From the NCBI RefSeq assembly GCF_030813915.1, contig NZ_JAUSUJ010000006.1, positions 186,001-250,000 on the forward strand: 64,000 nucleotides of DNA. The letters are read 5' to 3'. The translations under genes were made by a program, and so were the position numbers. Numbering within the stretch: position 1 is the first letter of the stretch; the number at the start of each line of letters is the position of its first letter. This DNA comes from Rhodoplanes tepidamans (GTDB lineage: Bacteria > Pseudomonadota > Alphaproteobacteria > Rhizobiales > Xanthobacteraceae). The notes under the pieces are model-generated. The model made no database searches. It saw nothing but the letters and a program-made list of their open reading frames with translations, and was not told the DNA's origin. This document shows, piece by piece, positions 8,398 to 18,753 of the stretch.

Positions 8398-10248
8398 ATG
8401 GATCGTCAACGGCCCCGCGGCAGTACTGACGCCAGCCCCGTCGTCCCTCCGCGAGCCGCCATGCCGGACGCACCGCCCCTCGTCCGACGCGTCGCGGTCC
8501 TGACCGGGCTCGTCTGGCTCGCCGTCGCGGCCCAGCTCCTGGTGCTGTACTGGGCCGGCACGGCCGACGTCCTGTCGGACACCGACGACGCGATGCGGCT
8601 GGTCGAGGTCCGCGCCTTCCTGGCCGGCCAGGGCTGGTTCGACCTGCACGAGCCGCGGATGAATCCGCCGGCCGGCTACGATACCCACTGGTCGCGGCTG
8701 ATCGATGCCGGCCTCGCCGGCCTGTACGGCCTGGTCTCGCTGGCCACGGCGCCGGCCCTGGCCGAGCGGCTGATGCGCACCGTCTGGCCGCTCCTGTGGC
8801 TGATCCCGGCCATGGCGGCGGTCCTGATCACATCGGCGCGGCTCGCCGGGACCGCCGCGCTCGCGCCCGCCGCCCTGCTGCTGGTGCTCGGCCTGCCGGC
8901 CTTCCAGCAGTTCGTGCCGGGCCGCATCGACCACCACAACGTCCAGATCGCCCTCGCCGTCATGGTGCTCGCCGCCGTGGTCGCGTCCGACCGGCGGCGA
9001 TGGGGCCGCGCGGCCGCCGCCGGCGGCCTTACCGCGGTGGCGCTGGCGATCGGCTTCGAGAGCCTCGCCTTCCTGGCCCTGTGCGGGGTCGCGCCGGCGT
9101 TGCGCTTCGCCGCCGACCGCGCCACCGGCCCGGCGCTCGCCGCCTACGGGCTCGCACTGGCGGCCGGCACGGCGGCGGTGTTTCTCGGAACGGTCGTGCC
9201 GGCGCGCTGGCTGTTCACGCAGTGCGACGCCCTCACCGTGAACACGGCCGCGCCCGTGGTGATCGCCGGGCTGGGGCTCGCGGCGCTGGGCCGGCTCGCG
9301 CCGGAGCGCCGGAGCACCCGGCTGCTCGGGCTGGCGCTCCTGGCCGCCGTGGCGGCCGCCCTGTCGCTGGCGATCGAACCGGACTGCCGGCGTGGCCCCT
9401 TCGCCCTGATGGACCCGGCGGTGGGGCCGCTCTGGCTCGACCAAGTGCGGGAGAGCCAGCCGCTCCTGACCGTGGCGCGGGCGAGCCCGGCCGTCGCCGC
9501 GACGGTGGCGGCCTTCCCGCTGATCGCCCTCGCCGCCGCCGGCCTGCTGCTGCGCGATCCGGTCCGCCGGACGGACTTCGCCTGCCTCACGGTCGCGGCA
9601 GCGGTCGCCGCGGCCGGGCTGCTCACCCTCGGCAACGCCAAGTTCTACGCCTATGCGACGTGGTTCGGCCTGCCGGTCGTGGCCGCCGTCCTGGCCCGGC
9701 TCGCCGGCGCCCGCCCGGCGCTCCGGGTGGCCGCCGCCGTGCTGGTCGCCCCGGCGGTCGCCGGCGCCCTCGCCGCCGCCGCGGTCCGGATTCTGGCCGG
9801 GCCCGGACCGGGCGACCTGCCCGCCGCCGATGCCGCGGCGCGCGCCTGCCTGACCGAGGCGAGCCACCGGACGCTCGCCGCCTTGCCGCCCGGGCTGGTG
9901 GTGGCGCCGATCGATCATGGGCCGCCGATCCTGGCGACGACGCCGCACCGGGTGATCGGCGGCCCCTATCACCGGCTGTCGGCCGCGATCCTCGCGACCG
10001 ACCGCGTCTTCCGCTCCGCTCCCGAGGAGGCCCGGCCCCAGCTCGAGCGATGGGCCGCGCTCTCGCCCCACGTCTACGTGGCGGTGTGCCGGGCTGTGCC
10101 GGTTGTTCCCACGGCAGCCCCGGGCGGACTCGCGGCACGCCTCGCCGCCGGCGATCCGCCGGCCTGGCTGACGCCGGTCGCGGCCGTGCCGGACGAGGCG
10201 CTCGCCATCTACCGGTTCACGCCGGACGCGGCCGCGCCGCCGCCGTGA
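8398..10248 (+). CDS. Large polytopic membrane protein, probable GT-C type glycosyltransferase
   Basis: 616 residues with about twelve hydrophobic helices and a C-terminal soluble part of roughly 130 residues. The first extracytoplasmic loop carries DTDDAMRLVEVRAFL, an acidic DxD-type motif placed as in oligosaccharyltransferase/GT-C enzymes that use polyprenyl-phosphate sugars, followed by MNPPAGYDTHWSRLIDAGLA; later FVPGRIDHHNVQ resembles the second conserved loop. The ATG at 8398 has GGGGAGG just upstream (4 bases), which decides the start over the ATG at 8461. It is divergent from the GtrA/FAD pair (gap 82 bases) and converges on the GT87 gene. The fold class is inferred from layout and motifs; the substrate is unknown. 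Confidence 0.7.
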   Translation: MDRQRPRGSTDASPVVPPRAAMPDAPPLVRRVAVLTGLVWLAVAAQLLVLYWAGTADVLSDTDDAMRLVEVRAFLAGQGWFDLHEPRMNPPAGYDTHWSRLIDAGLAGLYGLVSLATAPALAERLMRTVWPLLWLIPAMAAVLITSARLAGTAALAPAALLLVLGLPAFQQFVPGRIDHHNVQIALAVMVLAAVVASDRRRWGRAAAAGGLTAVALAIGFESLAFLALCGVAPALRFAADRATGPALAAYGLALAAGTAAVFLGTVVPARWLFTQCDALTVNTAAPVVIAGLGLAALGRLAPERRSTRLLGLALLAAVAAALSLAIEPDCRRGPFALMDPAVGPLWLDQVRESQPLLTVARASPAVAATVAAFPLIALAAAGLLLRDPVRRTDFACLTVAAAVAAAGLLTLGNAKFYAYATWFGLPVVAAVLARLAGARPALRVAAAVLVAPAVAGALAAAAVRILAGPGPGDLPAADAAARACLTEASHRTLAALPPGLVVAPIDHGPPILATTPHRVIGGPYHRLSAAILATDRVFRSAPEEARPQLERWAALSPHVYVAVCRAVPVVPTAAPGGLAARLAAGDPPAWLTPVAAVPDEALAIYRFTPDAAAPPP

Positions 10249-11539
10249 CGGCGCCCCGGCCGACGATCCGGCACACCAGGCCGAGCAGGACGACCAGGGC
10301 GATCCCGCCGCCGGAGACCGGCATGTCGCCGAAGGGCGGATCCGGCACCGGTCCGAGGCCGAGCGCCACGAGGCTCGACTGGGCGAGCCCGAAAACGCCG
10401 GCGACCAGGCACATGAGATAGACGACGGCGCGCTCCGGCGGGCGCCCGAGCCTGATCAGGTCGGGCAGCAGGAGGGCGATGCCGACCGCCACGATCGTCA
10501 GGTCGTAGTCGTAGGCGTAAGGGCTGACCAGCAGCGCCGCGACCGCGGTGATGCCGAGGGCCGGCCGGATCGGCAGCCGGCGGACCGCCCAGCCGACCGC
10601 GGCGAGCGCCGCGACCGCCACGGCGATCTGCACCGCCATCGCCGCGGACGGACCGGCGCCCATCGTGTGGAGCGCCGCATAGGGCGAGACCATCCGGTAC
10701 AGCGGATACCAGCCCTCGGACAGGAAGACCTTCGCCTCCTGGACGCCGCCCGCGAAGGCGACCCAGACGCCGGGCCCGAGCACCAGCGTGGCGACCGCCG
10801 ACACCGCGGCCGCCGTTCCGACGGCGACCGCTGCGACGCCCCAGCGCCCGCCCAGCACCACGTAGACCGCGAAGGCGGCAGCGAGATGCGGCTTGATCAC
10901 CATCAGGCCGAGCGGGACCCCGGCCCAGGCCTGCGCGAAAGCGGCCTCGGCGACCGCGGCCCCGCCGGGCGTGGCCCGGCCGGTCTCGGCCCGGCTGGTT
11001 TCGGCTCGCCCGGCCAGGAGCCCGGCGCAGGTCCAGGCGATCAGGGCACCGGTCAGCAGCCCGTTCTGACCGCAGCGGATGGTCATCAGGACGGACGGGG
11101 CGAACAGGATCAGGGCCGGCACGGCGCTTTCGGGGGCGAGGCGCCGCAGCGCCGCGAGGTAGGCCACGAGCGTACCGGCCATCGCCGCCGGATAGGCGAG
11201 CCAGACCGGCACCAGGGCCAGCGGCGCGACCAGCAGGTCGAAGGGCGGCGGATAGGTCCAGGGCAGGAACTGCCTGCCGCCGAACTGTGCTCTCAGCAGC
11301 GCACCGAAATCGGCGAACCGGTAGGCGAGGTCGACCCGGCCGTTCAGGACGAGGTCGCCGGCGAGCCGGAAGGCGTCGAAGTCGACCGGGATGCGGGCCG
11401 TCGGGCCCGGCGGCAGCAGGGCGAAGCGCATCGTCGTGAGCGCCAGCACGAGGCCGAACAGCGCGACCAGCGCGCGCAGATACGTGGTCCGGCGGCCGGC
11501 CGACGCCGGCAACGCCTCGACGACCTCGAGCAGTCTCAT
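10217..11539 (-). CDS. GT87-like (DUF2029) polyprenol-dependent mannosyltransferase family membrane protein
   Basis: 440 residues with about ten transmembrane segments. The first periplasmic loop has PVDFDAFRLAGDLVLNGR and, further on, FLPWTYPPPFDLLVAPLALV; that DFDAF...G ... YPPPF pattern is the signature of the DUF2029/GT87 family, which uses polyprenyl-phosphate sugars (for example PimE). The ATG at 11539 (MRLLEVVEALP) is taken as start; the frame continues up to 11632 with an Arg/Gly-rich stretch that is probably untranslated. Its last 32 bases overlap the end of the convergent GT-C gene. It probably belongs with the GtrA, FAD and GT-C genes in a glycan-decoration group. Confidence 0.82.
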   Translation of the reverse strand: MRLLEVVEALPASAGRRTTYLRALVALFGLVLALTTMRFALLPPGPTARIPVDFDAFRLAGDLVLNGRVDLAYRFADFGALLRAQFGGRQFLPWTYPPPFDLLVAPLALVPVWLAYPAAMAGTLVAYLAALRRLAPESAVPALILFAPSVLMTIRCGQNGLLTGALIAWTCAGLLAGRAETSRAETGRATPGGAAVAEAAFAQAWAGVPLGLMVIKPHLAAAFAVYVVLGGRWGVAAVAVGTAAAVSAVATLVLGPGVWVAFAGGVQEAKVFLSEGWYPLYRMVSPYAALHTMGAGPSAAMAVQIAVAVAALAAVGWAVRRLPIRPALGITAVAALLVSPYAYDYDLTIVAVGIALLLPDLIRLGRPPERAVVYLMCLVAGVFGLAQSSLVALGLGPVPDPPFGDMPVSGGGIALVVLLGLVCRIVGRGAVTAAARPRPA

Positions 11540-11767
11540 GTCGGCCCCGCGCTCTGCCACCTCGGCCACGCCCGATCCGCCCGGGACAGCTGCCCCCCGG
11601 CGTGACCGGCCCGCCGCCCATGCTCGCAGCACACGATTGCAGGCGGGTTAATTCACGCCCGGTTGCGGGCCGGCCGGGGCCGGGCCCGCCGGCCGGGGCC
11701 CGGCACCGGCGGGCGGGCGGCCCCGGGTCCAGGCCCGGAACCGAGGCCGGATTTGCAGAACGTCCGC
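11540..11767. other. GC-rich intergenic region upstream of dnaK
   Basis: This gap lies between the divergent GT87 and dnaK starts. Positions 11660-11735 are nearly pure G+C with several nested self-complementary blocks built from GGCCGG and GGGCCC, so the DNA or RNA could fold strongly. I see no reading frame with protein character here. The dnaK promoter lies just to the right. Confidence 0.5.
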
Positions 11768-11796
11768 CTTGCGGCCTATGAGGGCCCTCCTATATG
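11768..11796 (+). promoter_or_regulatory. RpoH (sigma-32) heat-shock promoter of dnaK
   Basis: CTTG at 11768-11771, exactly 17 bases, then CCTATATG at 11789-11796. This fits the alphaproteobacterial heat-shock consensus CTTG-N17/18-CYTATNT. Transcription would start near 11803, leaving a leader of about 137 bases before the dnaK ATG. Position and match make this a strong call. Confidence 0.85.
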
Positions 11797-11939
11797 ACCT
11801 TTCGAACCCGCCCCGCAGGGGCGGATGCCGTTATTTCCAAGGGGCCGGACCCAAGGCATCAGTGCAGGCGCGAGGCCTGCGGACGCTTCCGGGTGCTGTT
11901 CAGGCTCGGCCGGCCTGCTGCGAAGAAAGGACAGAGACA

Positions 11940-13853
<1,914 letters not shown>

Positions 13854-13987
13854 TGCCTCGGGGCGGCGTTCGGGCGCGAGGCGCCCGGACGCCGGGCGGG
13901 AAGTCCATCCTGTTCGTCGAACGTTTCTCGTTTTCTCGATGTCGAGCGCCACCCCTCACCCGCCTCGCTCGCTGACATTGGCTCTGC

Positions 13988-14016
13988 ACCCTCTCCCGGA
14001 CGGGGAGAGGGTTTTT
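13988..14016 (+). terminator. Hairpin of CCCTCTCCC repeat family with T-run, between dnaK and dnaJ
   Basis: Perfect 10-bp arms ACCCTCTCCC (13988-13997) and GGGAGAGGGT (14003-14012) with a 5-base loop, followed by TTTT (14013-14016). It looks like a rho-independent terminator or attenuator that could lower dnaJ relative to dnaK. The same CCCTCTCCC motif, embedded in ctcaccc-type flanks, recurs at 20412-20436, so it is also a dispersed repeat. Confidence 0.6.
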
Positions 14017-14037
14017 CGTGCGTGGGGAACCGGCTGA

Positions 14038-15153
14038 ATGTCCAAGCGCGACTATTACGAGGTGCTCGGAGTCCAGCGCGGCGCCAGCGAGTCCGACCTC
14101 AAGACCGCCTATCGCAAGCTCGCCATGAAGTATCACCCGGACCGCAACCCGGGCGACGGCGAGTGCGAGCACAAGTTCAAGGAGGTCAACGAGGCCTACG
14201 AGGTCCTGAAGGACGCCGACAAGCGGGCCGCCTACGACCGCTTCGGTCACGCCGCCTTCGAGCAGGGCGCCGGCGGGCCCGGCTTCGGGGCCGACTTCGC
14301 CTCGACCTTCGCCGACATCTTCGACGACTTCTTCGGCATGCGCGGGCGGGCCCGCGGCTCCGGCCGCGAGCGCGGCGCCGATCTCCGCTACAACATGGAG
14401 ATCACGCTGGAGGAGGCCTATCACGGCAAGGTCGCGCCGGTCCGCATCCCGACCTCGGTCACCTGCGAGGTCTGCTCCGGCACCGGCGCCAAGGCCGGCA
14501 CCAAGCCGAAGACCTGCACGACCTGCGGCGGCCACGGCAAGATCCGCCACGCCCAGGGCTTCTTCACGCTGGAACGGACCTGCCCGGCCTGCCACGGCCG
14601 CGGCCAGGTGATCGACGACCCCTGCCCGGCCTGCGCCGGCGCCGGTCGCGTCACCCGCGAGCGCACCCTGTCGGTCAACATCCCGCCCGGCGTCGAGGAC
14701 GGCACCCGCATCCGGCTCGCCAGCGAGGGCGAGGCGGGCGTGCGCGGCGGCCCGGCCGGCGACCTCTACATCTTCCTGTCGATCACGCCGCACGCCTTCT
14801 TCCAGCGCGACGGCGCCGACCTGCACTGCCGGGTGCCGATCTCGATGGTGACGGCGGCGCTGGGCGGCGACTTCGAGGTGCCGACCATCGACGGCGGCAA
14901 GACCAAGGTGAAGGTGCCGGACGGCACCCAGTCCGGCCGGCGGTTCCGCCTGTCCGGCAAGGGGATGCCGGTGCTGCGCTCGAAACAGATGGGCGACATG
15001 TACGTCCAGGTGGTGGTCGAGACGCCGCAGAGCCTCACCAAGCGGCAGCGCGAGCTGCTGGTGGAGTTCGAGAAGCTGTCGTCGACCGCGACGCATCCGG
15101 AGTCGGCCGGCTTCTTCGGCAAGGTCAAGGAGTTCTTCGGAAACAAGGGCTAG
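14038..15153 (+). CDS. dnaJ: Chaperone DnaJ (Hsp40 type I)
   Basis: 371 residues. J domain at the N-terminus with [10 protein letters not shown] and the HPD loop in YHPDRNPGD; a short Gly/Phe region with [19 protein letters not shown]; four zinc-binding repeats [24 protein letters not shown] and CPACAGAG; then the C-terminal substrate-binding beta domains. It stimulates DnaK ATPase and delivers substrates. The ATG at 14038 begins [11 protein letters not shown]. Same strand and immediately after dnaK, though a hairpin with a T-run separates them. Confidence 0.98.
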   Translation: MSKRDYYEVLGVQRGASESDLKTAYRKLAMKYHPDRNPGDGECEHKFKEVNEAYEVLKDADKRAAYDRFGHAAFEQGAGGPGFGADFASTFADIFDDFFGMRGRARGSGRERGADLRYNMEITLEEAYHGKVAPVRIPTSVTCEVCSGTGAKAGTKPKTCTTCGGHGKIRHAQGFFTLERTCPACHGRGQVIDDPCPACAGAGRVTRERTLSVNIPPGVEDGTRIRLASEGEAGVRGGPAGDLYIFLSITPHAFFQRDGADLHCRVPISMVTAALGGDFEVPTIDGGKTKVKVPDGTQSGRRFRLSGKGMPVLRSKQMGDMYVQVVVETPQSLTKRQRELLVEFEKLSSTATHPESAGFFGKVKEFFGNKG

Positions 15154-15268
15154 GGCCGGCCCGGAGCGCCCCCCGCTCGTGATCGGGGTTGACCCGGAGG
15201 CGTTAGACCTTTACCCGTGACGGTTCCGTGACGGAGCAATTTGCCGCGTCGCAGCCACGTTGTTCACC

Positions 15269-15871
15269 ATGCCGTTTCAGTCCGCTGTGGGCACTGCCAG
15301 GAAGGGCCTTCGCATCGACGACGATGTAAGGTTCATCCGGTCGTGGATCGAGAAGCCTCTGGCGATCGGCGCCGTCATGCCGTCGAGCAAGCCGCTCGCC
15401 CGCGCCATGGCGAGCTATGTCGATCCCAAGGCCGACGGCAAGGTGATCGAGCTCGGCCCCGGCACCGGCGCCATCACGGAGGCGCTGGTCGAGCACGGCG
15501 TCGACGAATCCCGCCTCGTGCTGGTCGAGTTCAACTCCAACTTCTGCCGCCTGCTGCGCGCTCGCTACCCGGCCGCGACCGTCATCCAGGGCGACGCCTA
15601 CCGGCTGCGCGGCCTGTTCGGCGACTTCCTGCGCGGCGAGGTGTCGGCCGTCGTCTCCGGCCTGCCGCTGATGACCAAGCCGCTGCGCGCCCGCCTGCGC
15701 CTGCTCAACGAGGCCTTCGGCCTCCTGCAGCCCGGCGGCCCGTTCATCCAGTTCACCTATTCGGTGGTGTCGCCGATCCCGCGCTCGCTCGCCCGCGTGC
15801 GCACCGAGGCGTCCGAGCGCATCTGGCTCAACCTGCCGCCCGCCCGGGTCTTCGTCTATCGGCGGGGATGA
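15269..15871 (+). CDS. pmtA: Phospholipid N-methyltransferase PmtA-like
   Basis: 200 residues. Class I SAM-dependent methyltransferase: KVIELGPGTGAITEALVEHG is the SAM-binding motif I, LVLVEFNSNFC the acidic loop, and VSGLPLMTKP the post-II motif. RFIRSWIEKPLAIGAVMPSS at the start matches PmtA enzymes of alphaproteobacteria, which turn phosphatidylethanolamine into phosphatidylcholine in three methylations. A TTG nine bases upstream is an alternative start. It follows dnaJ, an order seen in Bradyrhizobium-type genomes as I recall. Function at family level is good; the specific lipid product is inferred. Confidence 0.85.
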   Translation: MPFQSAVGTARKGLRIDDDVRFIRSWIEKPLAIGAVMPSSKPLARAMASYVDPKADGKVIELGPGTGAITEALVEHGVDESRLVLVEFNSNFCRLLRARYPAATVIQGDAYRLRGLFGDFLRGEVSAVVSGLPLMTKPLRARLRLLNEAFGLLQPGGPFIQFTYSVVSPIPRSLARVRTEASERIWLNLPPARVFVYRRG

Positions 15872-15927
15872 GCCTACGGCGCCCGTCGCTCACGACACAG
15901 GCCCGGACGAGCGCGCAGCTGCGGCGG

Positions 15928-16164
15928 TCAAGCCGTCTCCGGCTGGTAATGCAGGGTCAACAGGTCGTTTCGTGAAAACGGCTCCAGCGCATAGGCGCGG
16001 CCCTGGTCGTCACTGAACTCCACCAGCACGGTCCGCGCGTCGAGATGCTCGACGATCGTGCCGACCTGGCCGCGGACAAGCCCCCGCGCGGGACGGTCGG
16101 CGAGAAGCGCGACCACGCCCAGAAGCTCGGGCGTATATTGGTTGCCCTATGCTCGATCTGTCAT
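15928..16164 (-). pseudogene. DUF4926 gene with amber codon at position 6
   Basis: Read from an ATG at 16162-16164, the frame is M-T-D-R-A-TAG-G-N-Q-Y-T-P-E-L-L-G and then continues as a normal DUF4926 protein: VVALLADRPARGLVRGQVGT, IVEHLDARTVLVEFSDDQGR, AYALEPFSRNDLLTL. The TAG at 16147-16149 breaks the reading frame five codons in. The ATG overlaps the stop of the upstream DUF6883 frame as an ATGA, the usual mark of a coupled pair. Restart at a GTG (16114-16116) could still yield a 62-residue product covering the core, so it may be leaky rather than dead. DUF4926 is of unknown function. Confidence 0.75.
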
Positions 16165-16498
16165 CACGGCACCCAGCAGCTGACGAATCTCGGAACGTCC
16201 TCGTCGGCCCGTACGATCCACATGCTTCTTACCACGGCACGCTTTTCGTGTCGCTCGACGACGACGTCGAGGCGCCACTGCGTCCCTCACGCATCGGCGG
16301 CGACCTGCGACGCCGACCCGGAGTGCGCGGTCTCGAGCAGAATATCCGTAACCATTTCGAGTCGTCGCGCTGCAGCCCGAGCCGCACGCGGAACACTCGA
16401 GCCTTGTGGCGCCCCCGTGAATGCGCAGGACTGAGGCAATAGTCCTCGATCTTGCGGAGATCGACGATCGCCCGATCGCCGTGCGGCAAACCTGCCAT
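16164..16498 (-). pseudogene. Degenerate DUF6883 gene (frameshift plus internal stop)
   Basis: The minus strand reads [39 protein letters not shown] and DDSKWLR, then shifts frame by one base near 16346 and continues as DILLETAHSGSASQVAADA. A TGA at 16287-16289 follows, after which the same frame resumes as GTQWRLDVVVERHEKRAVVR, SMWIVRADEDVPRFVSCWVP and a normal stop at 16164-16166. Joined, this is a full DUF6883 protein of about 110 residues. It therefore carries a single-base deletion and one nonsense codon. The partner DUF4926 gene directly downstream is also interrupted. The open frame on the opposite strand (16149-16442) looks like an artefact of this relic. Confidence 0.8.
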
Positions 16499-16607
16499 CG
16501 TCGCACCCCGGCCCGCAAAATTCGCTTCCGTCCAGCCGGCCTTTGGCCAAAATGGCGGCGCGAATCCGGTCCCAGGGTCTCATGACCGGCCGACAAGGGG
16601 AACTGCC

Positions 16608-17315
16608 GTGGAACACCCGCGCGATCGTCTGATCGTCGCCCTCGACCTGCCGAGCGTCGACGCCGCCGAGGCCGTGATCGACCGGCTCGGCGAGGGCGTC
16701 ACCTTCTACAAGATCGGCTACCAGCTCGCCTTCGCGGGCGGGCTCGCGCTCGCCGAGAAGCTGATCTTCACCGGGCGGCGCGTCTTCGTCGACCTCAAGC
16801 TGCACGACATCGGCAACACGGTCGAGAAGGGCGTCGAGAGCATCGCCCGCACGGGCGCGACGTTCCTCACCGTGCACGCCTATCCGCAGACCATGAAGGC
16901 CGCCGTGGTCGGCCGCGGCGACTCCAACCTGCGCATCCTCGCCGTCACGGTGCTGACCTCCTACGACGACGCCGACCTCGCCGCCGCCGGCTACGACTTC
17001 ACGGTGCCGGAGCTGGTCGCCGAGCGCGCCGCGCAGGCGCACGACATCGGCGTCGACGGCCTCGTCTGCTCGGCCGAGGAGGCCGCGATGCTGCGCCCGC
17101 GGATCGGCCACGGCATGGTGCTGGTGACGCCCGGCATCCGCCCGAGCGGCGCGGAGGTCGGCGACCAGAAGCGGGTGAAGACGCCGCGCGACGCGATCCT
17201 GGCCGGTGCCGACTACCTGGTTGTCGGACGGCCGATCGTCGCGGCGCCGAACCCCCGCGCCGCCGCCGACGCGATCGTGGCCGAGATCGAAGCCGCTGCG
17301 AACGAGCAGGTGTAG
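16608..17315 (+). CDS. pyrF: Orotidine 5'-phosphate decarboxylase
   Basis: 235 residues. Converts OMP to UMP, the last step of pyrimidine synthesis. Catalytic motif [15 protein letters not shown] contains the Asp-Lys-X-X-Asp set; [15 protein letters not shown] supplies the first phosphate-side strand; [18 protein letters not shown] and YLVVGRPI bind phosphate. The start is a GTG at 16608 with AAGGGG upstream; the frame upstream contains nothing PyrF-like. Two bases separate its stop from the next gene, so the two form an operon. Confidence 0.97.
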   Translation: MEHPRDRLIVALDLPSVDAAEAVIDRLGEGVTFYKIGYQLAFAGGLALAEKLIFTGRRVFVDLKLHDIGNTVEKGVESIARTGATFLTVHAYPQTMKAAVVGRGDSNLRILAVTVLTSYDDADLAAAGYDFTVPELVAERAAQAHDIGVDGLVCSAEEAAMLRPRIGHGMVLVTPGIRPSGAEVGDQKRVKTPRDAILAGADYLVVGRPIVAAPNPRAAADAIVAEIEAAANEQV

Positions 17316-17317
17316 CC

Positions 17318-17620
17318 ATGGCCAAGGCATATTGGGTCGCCCGCGTCGACGTCGCCGATCCCGAGGCCTACAAGGCCTATGTGGCCGCCAACGCTGCGGC
17401 GTTCTCCAAGTTCGGCGCGCGATTCCTGGTGCGGGCCGGCCGCTTCGAGGCCCCCGAGGGCACGGCGCGCTCGCGCCAGGTGGTGATCGAGTTCCCCGAC
17501 TACGAGACGGCGCTCGCCTGCTATCGCTCGCCCGAATACCAGGCCGCCAAGGCTCTGCGCACCGCCACCTCGATCGGCGATCTCGTCATCGTCGAAGGCT
17601 ACGACGGCCCGCAGCCGTAG
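17318..17620 (+). CDS. DUF1330 family protein
   Basis: 100 residues, a small ferredoxin-like alpha/beta protein. AYWVARVDVADPEAYKAYVA, FLVRAGRFEAPEG and VVIEFPDYETALACYRSPEY are the family signature. Function unknown; DUF1330 proteins are dimeric dimeric-alpha-beta-barrel relatives. It starts two bases after pyrF, so it is probably cotranscribed, an arrangement I recall from related genomes. Confidence 0.92.
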   Translation: MAKAYWVARVDVADPEAYKAYVAANAAAFSKFGARFLVRAGRFEAPEGTARSRQVVIEFPDYETALACYRSPEYQAAKALRTATSIGDLVIVEGYDGPQP

Positions 17621-17649
17621 CGCTCATCGGTCTGCCCGCACAGCCCGCT

Positions 17650-17722
17650 CGTTCCCGCGCAAGCGGGACTCCGGGGCCGCTCCGCCGTGCCGCCCCTGCG
17701 TCCCCGCCTTCGCGGGGACGAG
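17650..17722. repeat. Dispersed intergenic palindrome (TTCCCGC...GCGGGGAC family)
   Basis: Two small hairpins in one unit: CGTTCCCGCGCAAGCGGGAC (17650-17669) and GTCCCCGCCTTCGCGGGGAC (17700-17719 region), with outer ends CGTTCCC and GGGGACGAG roughly complementary. This GC-rich composite palindrome resembles elements scattered through intergenic regions of many Hyphomicrobiales. It lies between the DUF1330 gene and dapB. Confidence 0.6.
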
Positions 17723-17812
17723 CGGCGGCCGACCGCGTTCGGATGTCGTCTCGACCCTGCTGTACGCCTTCGCACCCCTCCTCTATACCGGCCGGACAGG
17801 CAGGAGGGCGTG

Positions 17813-18628
17813 ATGAGCGATGTTCGACTGATCGTGGCGGGGGCCGGCGGCCGGATGGGCCGCACGCTGGTGAAGGCGATCGCCGAGACGAAAGGCGCCG
17901 TGCTGGCCGGCGCGATCGACGCCCCGGCCTCGCCGCTGGTCGGGCGCGACACCGGCGAGCTGTCCGGGATCGGCGCCAACGGCATTGCGGTGACGGGCGA
18001 CCTCGCCGCGCTCGCCGGCCAGGCGGACGGCGTGATCGACTTCACCATCCCGGCGGCCTCGGTGGCGCTCGCCGGGCAGGCCGCGGCGGCGGGGCTGTTC
18101 CACGTCGTCGGCACCACCGGCTTCTCGGCCGCCGACGAGCAGGCGATCGCCGCGGCCGCGACGTCGATCCCGATCGTGAAGTCCGGCAACATGAGCCTCG
18201 GGGTCAATCTCCTGGCGGCGCTGGCAAAGCGGGTCGCGGCGACGCTCGACGAGGAGTTCGACATCGAGATCCTCGAGATGCACCACAACAAGAAGATCGA
18301 CGCGCCGTCCGGCACCGCGCTGCTGCTCGGCGAGGCGGCGGCGCAGGGCCGCGGCGTCGACCTCGCCGCCCGCTCCGACCGCGGCCGCGACGGCCACACC
18401 GGCGCCCGCAGGCCGGGCGACATCGGCTTCGCGTCGCTGCGCGGCGGCACCGTGGTGGGCGAGCACTGGGCGATCTTCGCCGGGCCGGCCGAGCGCATCG
18501 AGCTCGTCCACAAGGCCGAGGACCGGATGATCTTCGCGCGCGGCGCCGTCAAGGCGGCGCTGTGGGCGAAGGGCCGCGCGCCGGGCCTGTACTCGATGAT
18601 GGACGTGCTCGGGCTGAAGGATTTTTGA
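17813..18628 (+). CDS. dapB: 4-hydroxy-tetrahydrodipicolinate reductase
   Basis: 271 residues. Reduces the dapA product in lysine and diaminopimelate synthesis. Rossmann motif [16 protein letters not shown] at the N-terminus; catalytic [18 protein letters not shown] carries the His-His and Lys residues; [14 protein letters not shown] and [15 protein letters not shown] are C-terminal family motifs. ATG at 17813 with AGGAGG seven bases upstream. A palindromic repeat follows directly after the stop. Confidence 0.98.
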   Translation: MSDVRLIVAGAGGRMGRTLVKAIAETKGAVLAGAIDAPASPLVGRDTGELSGIGANGIAVTGDLAALAGQADGVIDFTIPAASVALAGQAAAAGLFHVVGTTGFSAADEQAIAAAATSIPIVKSGNMSLGVNLLAALAKRVAATLDEEFDIEILEMHHNKKIDAPSGTALLLGEAAAQGRGVDLAARSDRGRDGHTGARRPGDIGFASLRGGTVVGEHWAIFAGPAERIELVHKAEDRMIFARGAVKAALWAKGRAPGLYSMMDVLGLKDF

Positions 18629-18641
18629 GCTTCAATCCGAT

Positions 18642-18740
18642 CATTCCGGGGCGCCGCGCAGCGGCGAACCCGGAATCCAACCAAGCACACCGAGTTCGCG
18701 TCTGGATTCCGGGTTCGCGGCTTCGCCGCGCCCCGGAATG
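18642..18740. repeat. Dispersed ~100-bp palindromic repeat, copy 1
   Basis: Begins CATTCCGGGGCG and ends with its complement CGCCCCGGAATG; nested inside are CGAACCCGGAATCCA and TGGATTCCGGGTTCG, themselves complementary. A closely similar unit lies at 61516-61622 and a degenerate one near 48633-48675. It fills the gap between the convergent dapB and gpmI genes, so it may act as a bidirectional terminator as well. Confidence 0.8.
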
Positions 18741-18753
18741 ACGAGAGCAGAAC

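Noticed and set aside
16149-16442. 97-codon plus-strand open frame in the pyrF upstream region
   Set aside because: The opposite strand holds a recognisable but broken DUF6883 gene; the plus-strand frame has no family character.
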